Source: Setophaga petechia
Lineage: Eukaryota; Chordata; Aves; Passeriformes; Parulidae
Length of the DNA: 64,000 nt
Direction: 5' to 3'
NCBI GenBank assembly: GCA_024362935.1
Contig: JANCRA010000170.1
Span: forward strand, 558,001 to 622,000
The notes under the pieces were generated by a model that saw only the letters and a list, made by a program, of their open reading frames with translations, was not told the origin of the DNA and ran no database searches. Shown in pieces: positions 34,429-44,854 of the stretch. The position numbers and the translations under genes were made by a program. Each line of letters starts with the position of its first letter. The first letter of the stretch is position 1.

Positions 34429-34510
34429 AAATATAATATAATATAATATAATATAATATAATATAATATAATATAATATAATATAATATAATATAATATA
34501 ATATAATATA
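34429..34510. repeat. (AATAT)n microsatellite
   Basis: About 16 uninterrupted AATAT units followed by degenerate AT sequence to 34,640. Confidence 0.95.
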
Positions 34511-34824
34511 TTTTAAATAATACTATATCAGATATAATCAATTACTATATATAACATAAAGTATATTATCTATAATTGATAATTACATGTAATATATCAT
34601 AATATAATTATACAGTATTATACAAATTATGGTATGTAAAACATTGAATTGATACAAATGGCAGAATTCCTAAGGAACACGAGTTGGCTTTCAAATGGTC
34701 GTTCCAGGCCCATCCAGTCAGGATCACTGAGGCTGGAAAAGGCCTCCAAGGCCACTGAGTCCAAGCTTTGTCCATCCCTCACCTTGTCACCAACCCAGAG
34801 CTCCATGTCCGGTCCTTCTTTGGA

Positions 34825-35245
34825 TGTCACCATGATATTTCCTGAAAAATCCTTTTGCCAGGATTTCTTCTCCTGGGAAGCTGAGAAACCTCAGAGGAAA
34901 ATGAAAATAAATATTATCTCATGTGCTTCTCCTGTGTTTGCTGCTTTGGAATGTGGTTTGGGGATTGTTTATCCAGCAGGTGCTTGTTTGATTGGTTTCA
35001 TGTGAATTGTTTTGACTTATTGGCCAATCATGGTCAGACTGTGTTGGACTCTGGAGAGAAAGTCATGGGTTTTCATTATCATTCTTTGTAGCCTTCTGTC
35101 TGCATCCTTTTTCTGTTCTAGTATAGTTTTAGTCTTGTATTCTTTAATATAATATAGTAACATAAAATAATAAATTATCCTTCCAAGAACATGGAGTCTG
35201 ATTCATCCTTCCTCCCCACAACAGAGGACTCTGAAAATACCACAC
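34825..35245 (+). mobile_element. Solo LTR nested in the CR1 fragment
   Basis: Flanked by TTGGA at 34820-34824 and 35246-35250. Begins TGTCACCATGATATT and ends AAATACCACA(C). Internal TTATTGGCCAATCATGG, TATCATTCTTTGTAGCCTTC and AATAATAAATTATCCTTCC strongly recall an abundant passerine ERVL LTR. CR1 sequence resumes after the duplication. No coding region. Confidence 0.72.
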
Positions 35246-35250
35246 TTGGA

Positions 35251-36300
35251 CACCTCCAGGGGTGACAACTCCACCACTGGACACCTCCAGGGGTGACAAC
35301 TCCACCATTGGACACGTCCAGGGGTGAGAACTCCGCCATTGGACACCTCCAGGGGTGAGAACTCCACCATTGGACATTTCCAGGGGTGACAACTCCACCA
35401 TTGGACACCTCCAGGGGTGAGAACTCCACCATTGGACATGTCCAGGGGTGACAACTCCACCATTGGACACCTCCAGGGGTGACAACTCCACCATTGGACA
35501 CCTCCAGGGATGACAACTCCACCATTGGACACCTCCACGGGTGACAACTCCACCACTGGACACCTCCAGGGATGACAACTCTACCACTGGACACTTCCAG
35601 GGGTGACAACTCCGCCATTGGACACCTCCAGGGGTGAGAACTCCACCATTGGACATGTCCAGGGGTGAGAATTCCGCCATTGGACACCTCCAGGGGTGAG
35701 AACTCCACCATTGGACACGTCCAGGGGTGAGAATTCCGCCATTGGACACCTCCAGGGGTGAGAACTCCACCATTGGACATGTCCAGGGGTGACAACTCCA
35801 CCATTGGACACCTCCAGGGGTGACAACTCCACCATTGGACACCTCCAGGGATGACAACTCCACCATTGGACACCTCCAGGGATGGCAACTCCAACATTGG
35901 ACATGTCCAGGGGTGAGAACTCCACCACTCGACATGTCCAGGGATGAGAACTCCACCATTGGACACCTCCACGGGTGACAACTCCACCATTGGACACCTC
36001 CACGGGTGAGAACTCCACCACTGGACATGTCCAGGGGTGAGAATTCCGCCATTGGACACCTCCACGGGTGACAACTCCACCATTGGACACCTCCAGGGGT
36101 GACAACTCCACCATTGGACATGTCCAGGGGTGACAACTCCACCACTGGACACCTCCAGGGGTGACAACTCCACTATTGGACACGTCCAGGGGTGACAACT
36201 CCACCATTGGACACCTCCAGGGGTGAGAACTCCACCATTGGACACCTCCAGGGGTGACAACTCCACCATTGGACATGTCCAGGGGTGACAACTCCGCCAT
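35251..36300. repeat. 31-bp minisatellite derived from CR1, ~34 copies
   Basis: Unit GGACACCTCCAGGGGTGACA + ACTCCACCATT. Variants ACACGTCC, GGGATGACAA and GAGAACTCC alternate, suggesting higher-order amplification. The minus strand is open in more than one frame, an artefact of the unit length. Confidence 0.95.
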
Positions 36301-36844
36301 TCCCTGGGCAGCCCCTTCCAGTCCTTTCCAGGAAGAAATTCCTCCTGATGTCCAACCTGACCCTCCCTGGCGGAGCCTGAGGTCTCTTCCTCTCATCCCA
36401 AACCTTGTTCCCTGATCCAATCCTTTCCTGCACCCTCCTGCCAGGGAATTGTGAGGAACCAGAAGGTTCTCCAGGGCCTTTCCCAGTTTCCCAGCCCCTC
36501 TTCCTGCCTCCTGTCCAAATCCTTCTCCTTGGGAAGGACAGAGCTCCTTGGACATCCCGCTTTGATTCCCTGAGGTTCTCCCAGCACGGGATTGGCCAGT
36601 GGGACCCGGGTGATAAAATCATGGAAGTCCCACGTTGGAAGGGACATTCCTGAGGCTTCCCACCCCTCTCCCCCAGCCTGGAGCCTCGGTTGTCCTGCAG
36701 GAGCTTTTCCCACTGCTGCTCCCATCCCTGTGGAGGCCAATCCATGTCCAGCTCTGCGTTCCTGAGGAGAGCAGGGCATGGAATCACCCAAAGGCCGAGC
36801 ACGGGGCAGGAAAGAGCTGAAAATGAAAGCTGGGATTGGGATCA

Positions 36845-38010
36845 CAGAATCGCTGAGTTATGAAATCATGGAATCACGGAATCACGGAATCACTGAATTA
36901 TGAAATCATGGAATCACGGAATCACGGAATCACGGAATCACGGAATCACTGAATTATGAAATCATGGAATCACGGAATCATGGAATCACAGAATCACGGA
37001 ACCATGGAATCACAGAATCATGGAATCACAGAATCATGGAACCATGGAATCATGGAATCATAGAATCACATAATTACAGAATCACAGAATCATGGAATCA
37101 TGGAATCACGGAATCACGGAATCATGGAATCACAGAATCATGGAATCACAGAATCATGGAACCATGGAATCATGGAATCATAGAATCATGGAATCACAGA
37201 ATCATCACAGAATCATGGAATCATCACAGAATCACGGAATCATCACAGAATCACAGAATCACAGAATCACACAATAATGGAATCAAAGAATCACAGAATC
37301 AGGGAATCACAGAATTACAGAATCACAGAATCATGGAATCACGGAATCACAGAATCATTAAATCACTGAATTATGGAATCAAAGAATCACGAAATCATGG
37401 AATCATGGAATCACAGATTCATGGAATCATGGAATCACAGAATAATGGAATCACAGAATCATGGAATCACAGAATCATCACAGAATCATGGAATCATCAC
37501 AGAATCACGGAATCATCACACGATCACAGAATCATCACAGAATCACGGAATCATCACAGAATCACAGAATCACACAATAATGGAATAACAGAATCAGGGA
37601 ATCACAGAATCACAGAATCACACAATAATGGAATCAAAGAATCACAGAATCAGGGAATCACAGAGTCACAGAATCAGAGAATCACAGAATCAATCACACA
37701 ATCACCAGGTTAGAAGAGACCTTCAAGATCATGGAGTGGGATTCATTTCCTCCACTGATTTACTTTTAAATGGTGGCAGACATCAGTAACCCAAAAATCT
37801 GGGGAAATCTCCGGAGATGCCTCTGATTTTATGGGGAAAAGCAGGAATTCAAAAAAATTAGGAATTCCTAAAAACTCAACTAGACCATGGCACCGAGTGC
37901 CACATCCAAAAAACACATCCAGTGATGGTGACTCCACCTCCACCTCCCCGGGCAAACCATTCCAATACTTTATCACACTTTCTGTGAAATCTTTTTCCTA
38001 ATATCCAATT
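36845..38010 (-). mobile_element. CR1 3' end (minus) with expanded terminal microsatellite
   Basis: 37,700-38,010 (AGAAGAGACCTTCAAGATCA ... GTGATGGTGACTCCACCTCC ... CTTTTTCCTAATATCC) is the reverse complement of the CR1 3' region. CR1 normally ends in a few ATTCTGTG-type octamers; here 36,845-37,700 is ~850 bp of (GAATCACG/GAATCACA/GAATCATG)n. Confidence 0.8.
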
Positions 38011-38039
38011 AATATCTAATTAATATTAGTTATAATATT

Positions 38040-39085
38040 TAATAATAATTTCCAGGATTCCAGGCCGGTTTTCAAGCAGTGATGTTTCTGTTCAATGATT
38101 AACCTGAGGGTAAACTCCCTTTTCTGAGAATTTGGATGAACAAAGGAAGATTAGGAAGGATTAAAAGCTCCAGAGCCATTTCTGTCTTGGTTTTGATTTA
38201 TTTCTGGTTTATGCTCCTTCAAATAAAGGCAAAATCTGTCCAAACTAAACTAAAAACTAATCCAAGCAGGGAACAACAAAATAAATTCCAAGGAAATTAC
38301 AACCAACAATTCCATGACTAATTCCCCTTTTAAAGGACCAAACTCCCAATTATAAGTCAGATTTCAGCATGACCAGATTGTTTAATTCCTTCAGTTAAGG
38401 TAGGACATTTAATGTTAATTTAAAGAAATTAACATTAAATTATCATTAATAACTTGACTTGAAACAACACACAAATAACAGGAATTTCCATCGAGGTAAA
38501 ATTAAATTTCAACGTGGAATCATTCTCTGGGGAATACCAATAAAACCCCCCAGCTCAGTGTTCTCCCAAAAATCCTCATTGTGGGCATTTCTACTCCAGC
38601 CAGGCTTACCTGAAAACCAGATCCAGAATGTCCGTGTCGAATTCCAGGTGGATTAGGGAATTGAGGAATTTTTGTATTCCCTGGACACGGATCTTTTCCA
38701 CATCTGTGAGGGAACAGACTCCAGGAACCCCTGCACTAAATCCTAAAAAAGCTTTGAAAGGAAACTTTAAAAGGGATTTTTTTAAAAAGCATTGAAAAGG
38801 GACTTTGACCACAAAATACTTTTTTTTTCCCTCAACTGCAACATTCCAGCCGATCTCAACAGCCCGGATCTGGAAATTCCAAAGGTTCTGTTTGTGGCAC
38901 GCCTTGATCCAAAGGGCAGCGGGAAAAGGTTTCAAATCCTCGGCACCTGCACAGGGCACGGCTCCTTTCCCAGCCTGGCTTTCCCACAGCTCAGGAAACC
39001 TCGGGAATGGGAGGTGGAGAATCCCAAACTGGGGGTGGGTCACACCACCAGGACGATTTGGAGTTAAAATCGGGAGTGCATAGCA
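38040..39085. other. Mostly unique sequence containing one candidate minus exon
   Basis: Apart from the candidate exon at 38610-38703 no recognisable gene or element. Some AT-rich stretches occur (38,390-38,460). Confidence 0.4.
38610..38703 (-). CDS. Candidate isolated minus-strand exon, unknown protein
   Basis: On the minus strand, acceptor TTCCCTCACAG is followed by 94 nt with no stop and donor TTTTCAG/GTAAGC. It reads VEKIRVQGIQKFLNSLIHLE then FDTDILDLVFR, a balanced amphipathic sequence unlike the low-complexity translations around it. I do not recognise the protein. No partner exon was identified; it could be a stranded exon of a degraded gene or chance. Confidence 0.3.
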
Positions 39086-40315
39086 CAGAGACCAGGTGGG
39101 AATCCAAAATCGGGAATGCATAGCACAGAGACCAGGTGGGAATCCATGGATGTTGAAAAATTGTGGGATTTACATCCTTAAACATTTTCCAGGTTTGGTT
39201 ATTCCTTCAGCAGTTCTGCTCCTGGATTAGGGAGTGAGATTGGGCAGAGAGCTGGAAAATAATTGGATTCACAGGATTCCCACCCTTTAGAAAAAAATTG
39301 TGGGATTTGTGGTGATTCCAGGTGGGATCAAACACGGTCAGGACCCAAAAATAATGAAGTTTCCAGGGAATCTGGGACTTGGTTTCCTTGGATAAACGTG
39401 GTGGATTTATCACCTCCTGGATGGATCTCCTGGAATTCCATAGACTCTCCCAATCCAAGGAAAATCAGGGCTGGGTTCTCCTGAGACCAGGTGGGAATCC
39501 ATGGATATCAAAAAAATGTGGGATTTACATCCTTAAAGTCCCAACATTTCCCAGGTTTGGTTATTCCTACACAAATTCTGTTCCTGGATTAGGGAGTCAG
39601 GTTGGGCAGAGATCTGGAAAATAATTGGATTCACAGGATTCCCACCCTTCAGAACAAAATTCTGGGATTTGTGGTGATTCCAGGTGGGATCAAACACGGT
39701 CAGGACCCAAAAATAACGAAGTTTCCAGGGAATCTGGGACTGGGTTTCCTTGGATAAACGTGGTGGATTTATCACCTCCTGGATGGATCTCCTGGAATTC
39801 CACAGACTCTCCCAATCCAAGGAAAATCAAATAACGAAGTTTCCAGGGAATCTGGGACTGGGTTTCCTTGGATAAACGTGGTGGATTTATCATCTCCTGG
39901 ATGGATCTCCTGGAATTCCACAGACTCTCCCAATCCAAGGAAAATCAGGGCTGGGTTCTCCTGAGACCAGGTGGGAATCCATGGATATCAAAAAAATGTG
40001 GGATTTACATCCTTAAAGTCCCAACATTTCCCAGGTTTGGTTATTCCTACACAAATTCTGTTCCTGGATTAGGGAGTGAGATTGGGCAGAGAGCTGGAAA
40101 ATAATTGGATTTACAGGATTCCCACCCTTTAGAACAAAATTCTGGGATTTGTGGTGATTCCAGGTGGGATCAAACACGACCAGGACCCAAAACCAACAAA
40201 ATTTCCAGGGAATCTGGGACTGGGTTTCCTTGGATAAATGTGGTGGATTTATCACCTCCTGGAATTCCACAGACTCTCCCAGTCCAAGGAAAATCAGGGC
40301 TGGGTTCTCCTGGAG
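39085..40315. repeat. ~480-bp higher-order repeat
   Basis: ACCAGGTGGGAATCCATGGA recurs at about 39131, 39487 and 39967. The middle unit has an internal ~125-bp duplication (39,715-39,827 versus 39,838-39,950), giving units of about 355, 480 and 340 bp. Confidence 0.9.
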
Positions 40316-41384
40316 ATTTTTCTCCCTCTCCATGCCAGGGACCACCCTACAAATCCATGGGATTTATGGAATGCTGAGTTCTGGCTCTGGGTGGAAGATG
40401 GAAACCAAATGTTTTCTGGTTGTTGTTGGGTTTTTCCTCAAAAATGTTCCAAATATATTCCAAAAACTTTTCTGGGAAAACTGTGCTTTGGCCTCACTGC
40501 CCTCACAGGGAGGAATTTTTTTCCAGGTATGAAACATTTTCCCCCCTTTTTTCCCACTTTTTAACCTCCTTTTTTCCAGGTAAATCAAGGAACTTTTATT
40601 TCTTCCCTTTTTATTATTTTTGTTTTATTGCATTTTATTGCACTGTATTTTATATTACTTTTTAAAATTGATATCGTGACTTAATTAATCAATGAATTCC
40701 CATCAATAAATTTTCCATGACAAAAGAAGAAGGAAACACACCAGGAGAAAATTTCCCCCCTCCTCCCCAAAAAACTCCACCCCCTACCAAAAAAAAAAGG
40801 AATAATCCCAAACTAATTGGAATTATTCCAAAGTTAATTGGAATTTCCATGACAAAAAGGAAGAAAACCAGGATTACCCTGTCCCAAAAACCACCCAACA
40901 CCATTCCCAGGGAAAAAGAAATCCCAAACCGAGCATGGCTTTATCCCACCTCTGGAATTTTGCTTTTTTCCCGGAATTTTTTCCCGTTAAATCCTGGTGG
41001 AGCAGGGAAGGGTTTTCCAGGGGAGGATGAGGAGGAACATCCATGGCGATGTCTGGGAAGCAGGATGGGATTTTCTGGACTTTTCCCCGGCTCCAACCCC
41101 CTCCGGAAAGCGCCGCTCTGGGTTTGCAGGAACCGTAAATCCAGGGCCAAAGGTTGATCCCAGCCCCATCCCGGGAACCGCCGGGTCCTTCCCGATCAGG
41201 TACGGAATTCCCCACTGGAAAAAAACCTTTAATTAACCGGGATTAATTAATTGAACCGGGATAAATCCGTTCAGCAGGAATTAATTAATTAATTGTTTTT
41301 GCGGATGGGGAGGAAGGCGCGGTGTCACCGCACTTTCCTGCGGGAATTGTGTCTCCCACGGGATTTATCTGTGATTTGGGATGT
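40316..41384. other. Unique sequence, possible weak exon-like segment on plus
   Basis: The piece GAACCGTAAATCC to CCGATCAG (about 41131-41200), between TTTGCAG and GTACGG, has one open frame (TVNPGPKVDPSPIPGTAG). It has no recognised homology and no partner, so I do not call a gene. Confidence 0.25.
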
Positions 41385-42195
41385 GGAGGAAATCCCAGGA
41401 AATCTCAGGAAAAATCCCAATGAAATCCCAGGAAATCTCAGGAAAAATCCCAATGAAATCCCAGGAAAAATCCCAATGAAATCCCAGGAAATCTCAGGAA
41501 AAATCCCAATGAAATCCCAGGAAATCTCAGGAAAAATCCCAATGAAATCCCAGGAAATCCCAGGAAAAATCCCAATGAAATCCCAGGAAACCCCAGGAAA
41601 AATCCAAAATGAAATCCCAGGGAATCCCAGGAAAAATCCAAAATGAAATCCCAGGGAATCCCAGGAAAAATCCCAGGAAATCCCAGGAAAAATCCAAAAT
41701 GAAATCCCAGGAAACCCCAGGAAAAATCCAAAATGAAATCCCAGGAAATCTCAGGAAAAATCCCAATGAAATCCCAGGAAATCCCAGGAAAAATCCCAAA
41801 TGAAATCCCAGGAAACCCCAGGAAAAATCCAAAATGAAATCCCAGGAAAAATCCCAATGAAATCCCAGGAAACCCCAGGAAAAATCCCAATGAAATCCCA
41901 GGAAATCCCAGGAAAAATCCAAAATGAAATCCCAGGAAAAATCCCAATGAAATCCCAGGAAATCCCAGGAAAAATCCCAAAGAAATCCCAGGAAATCCCA
42001 GGAAAAATCCCAAAGAAATCCCAGGGAATCCCAGGAAAAATCCCAAATGAAATCCCAGGAAACCCCAGGAAAAATCCCAAAGAAATCCCAGGAAAAATCC
42101 CAAATGAAATCCCAGGGAATCCCAGGAAAAATCCAAAATGAAATCCCAGGAAAAATCCAAAATGAAATCCCAGGGAATCCCAGGAAAAATCCCAA
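41385..42195. repeat. GAAATCCCAGGAAAAATCCCAAT minisatellite
   Basis: About 35 units of 20-35 bp: CCCAATGAAATCCCAGGAAA and variants with TCCAAAATG. C-rich on plus. Confidence 0.94.
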
Positions 42196-43860
42196 TGAAA
42201 CGAAATAAATAATAATGTAATAAAACCTACTTAATGTAGTTCTATTGAAATAAATATATAAATATAATTATCACATTACGTATTATCGTACTATAAATAA
42301 ATAAATTTCAATTATTATTAATTATTAAATTATAATCATTTTAGTGTTATTATATTATTTATTTCATAAATAAATATTGTTATATATTATTAATAAAAAT
42401 ATATATTTATAAGACGCATAATAATTCTATTAAAAGAATAATTTATATTTGCTGTGCATTATTTCTTTTAAATATGGAGTATATTAAAATAACAAAATAC
42501 AATGACAAAATATAGTGTTAAATTCTATTATCAAAATATAATCTCCATATATGCTAAAATATATCAATATAAAGTGGTAATATATAATATCAATTATAAT
42601 CCCAAAATACAGTATCAGAATATAATACTAAATATAAAATAAAAATATATAGTCCTGAAATATAATGTTAAAAATAGAGTTAATATATATATTAAATATA
42701 TTAAATATATATATATTAAATATATTAAATATATATTTCTTATATATATTAAAATATATATAAGAAAATTGTATGGAAATATAATATTAAAGTATAATAT
42801 CGAAATGATATCAGAATAAAATCCCAAAATATTATAAAAAGCTTAAATAAAATAACCACAAAATGCAATAGCAAAACATAACATCAAAATTACTTACTGA
42901 AGATAGTATTAAAATATCTTAAAATACTGTATTAAAATCGAAAATAGAAATTTAATATTGAAATATAATAACCAAAATAAATTCTATCATATTAATACTT
43001 GAAAAAACACACAAATAATAAGACATTATTAAATATTATATCAGGATAAGATAAGATATTATAAAATATTATAAGATATTATAAAGATATTAAGATATTA
43101 TAAAATATTATAATTAGATCTTAAGATATTATGTTATAATAATTAACATTAATAATTATAACAATATAACATATCATGTTATAATAATAATATCTTAATG
43201 TTAAGATATTATTAAATATTATATCAGAATATAGTATCAAATAGAATAATACAATAGTAAATTAATATTATAATATTACTCACAGAATATAATGTAAAAT
43301 ATAAAATATGATATCAAAATACAATTGTAAAATGTAATAACAAAATATCACATTAGAATTTAATATCCAGGTTTAATAATATTAAATTAATATTATTAAA
43401 TAACAATGGAATATAATTTTGGCATCTAATATAATATATTATATTAAAATATAGTACCCAAATATAACATTATGATATCCAAATTTAATGATAAAATATT
43501 TAATTTATATTATAATATTAATATGGGAATATGACATAAAAGTATATAACATGAAATATAAGATCAAAATACAATATTTAAATATCATATCCAAATATAG
43601 GAATATTACATTAAATTATTATTATTATATTTATAATTGAATATAATACATTATATAAGTATGGTATCAAAATACATATAGAAATATCTAGATATAATAT
43701 AAAAATGTGATTATATAATATTAAATAATATTGTAATATTAATAATTTTTATAATGTATAACATTAGAAATTATTTCAAAATTATATCAAAACTCACTGT
43801 TAAAATTTAGTATTAAAATATGATCACAAAATCCAATATTAAAATCCGATACCAAAAAAC
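42196..43860. repeat. AT-rich degenerate repeat
   Basis: A+T-rich with recurring AAATATAAT and TAATATTA phrases. No gene and no clear period. Confidence 0.8.
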
Positions 43861-43864
43861 CACC

Positions 43865-44585
43865 AAAACCTCACTAAAAACCGATATTCAAACAAAATCC
43901 AAATAAATCAATCATTGATTTGATATCCAAACAAAATCCAAATCAATCAATCATTGATTTGATATCCAAAGAAAATCCAAATCAAATCAAATCAATCCAT
44001 TGATTTGATATCCAAACAAAATCCAAATCAATCAATCCATTGATTTGATATCCAAACAAAATCCAAATCAAATCAATCAATCCATTGATTTGATATCCAA
44101 ACAAAATCCAAATCAATCAATCATTGATTTGATATCCAAACAAAACCCAAATCAATCAATCCATTGATTTGATATCCAAAGAAAATCCAAATAAATCAAT
44201 CATTGATTTGATATCCAAAGAAAATCCAAATCAATCAATCATTGATTTGATATCCAATCAAAATCCAAATAAATCAATCCATTGATTTGATATCCAAACA
44301 AAATCCAAATAAATCAATCATTGATTTGATATCCAAACAAAATCCAAATAAATCAATCATTGATTTGATATCCAAACAAAACCCAAATCAATCAATCCAT
44401 TGATTTGATATCCAAACAAAACCCAAATCAAATCAAATCAATCCATTGATTTGATATCCAAAGAAAATCCAAATAAATCAATCCATTGATTTGATATCCA
44501 AACAAAATCCAAATAAATCAATCCATTGATTTGATATCCAAACAAAATCCAAATCAATCAATCATTGATTTGATATCCAAACAAA
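43865..44585. repeat. ~40-bp palindromic satellite AATCAATCATTGATTTGATATCC
   Basis: About 17 units of 37-46 bp. Each holds an inverted repeat (AAATCAATCA / CATTGATTT) followed by GATATCCAAACAAAATCC. It ends 220 bp before the BTN-like start codon. Confidence 0.95.
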
Positions 44586-44589
44586 ACCC

Positions 44590-44805
44590 AACTGGACGGA
44601 ATTCCTCAGTGCCAGGGGACAAACGGGGATGAAGAATCCCAGGAGGATTTAACGGATGGATTTGAGCCCCACACGACTCCTCAGGGAGGGAAATTCCCGG
44701 AATCCCCAATCCCGTTTCCTTCACTGATTTTTCCATTTTTCCCTCTCTCTTTCCTCCCTCGGGAAGGGAACGCGGCGGTTCCGGAGCGGCGCTCCAGGAT
44801 TCCCC
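44590..44805 (+). promoter_or_regulatory. BTN-like proximal promoter / 5'UTR with kappaB-like palindrome
   Basis: The only unique sequence between a palindromic AT-rich array and the start codon. It holds a perfect 11-bp palindrome GGGAAATTCCC at 44688-44698, which fits the NF-kappaB consensus, about 108 bp 5' of the ATG. A pyrimidine-rich TTTCCTTCAC/TTTCCTCCCTC stretch and a GC-rich leader follow. No TATA box is evident. Function is inferred. Confidence 0.4.
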
Positions 44806-44854
44806 ATGGACCCCCGGCTGTGGCTGCTGGCGCTGCTCCCTGTCCTGGCTGCAG
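44806..44854 (+). CDS. BTN-like exon 1: start codon and signal peptide
   Basis: ATG in context TCCCCATGG. It encodes MDPRLWLLALLPVLAA plus one base of Gly, a short basic-hydrophobic signal peptide, with cleavage expected near the exon junction. Donor GTGAGG. Confidence 0.82.

Larger units (their letters stand above)
34720..36560 (-). mobile_element. CR1 LINE fragment (minus), internally amplified and LTR-interrupted
   Basis: 34,728-34,824 (GAGGCTGGAAAAGGCCTCCA) and 36,300-36,560 (GGGCAGCCCC ... TTCCTCCTGATGTCCAACCT ... CTTCCTCTCATCC) match the reverse complement of the 3' part of avian CR1 as remembered. Between them lie an inserted LTR and a 31-bp array that is itself the CR1 segment CACCTCCAGGGGTGACAACT. 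Confidence 0.75.

Noticed and set aside
35144..36555. Minus-strand frames of 324-364 codons repeating VELSPLEVSNGGVVTPGG
   Set aside because: 31-bp CR1-derived array; frames shift through the same units and no gene structure is present.
36845..37700. Possible CRISPR-like array (regular short repeats)
   Set aside because: Octamer microsatellite without spacers, attached to a CR1 3' end in a vertebrate genome.
41131..41200. Plus-strand exon-like segment between TTTGCAG and GTACGG
   Set aside because: Single short frame, proline-rich, no homology recognised and no partner exon; noted only as part of the unique segment.
41438..42195. Minus frames with FPGISLGFFLG repeats
   Set aside because: Translation of the GAAATCCCAGG array.
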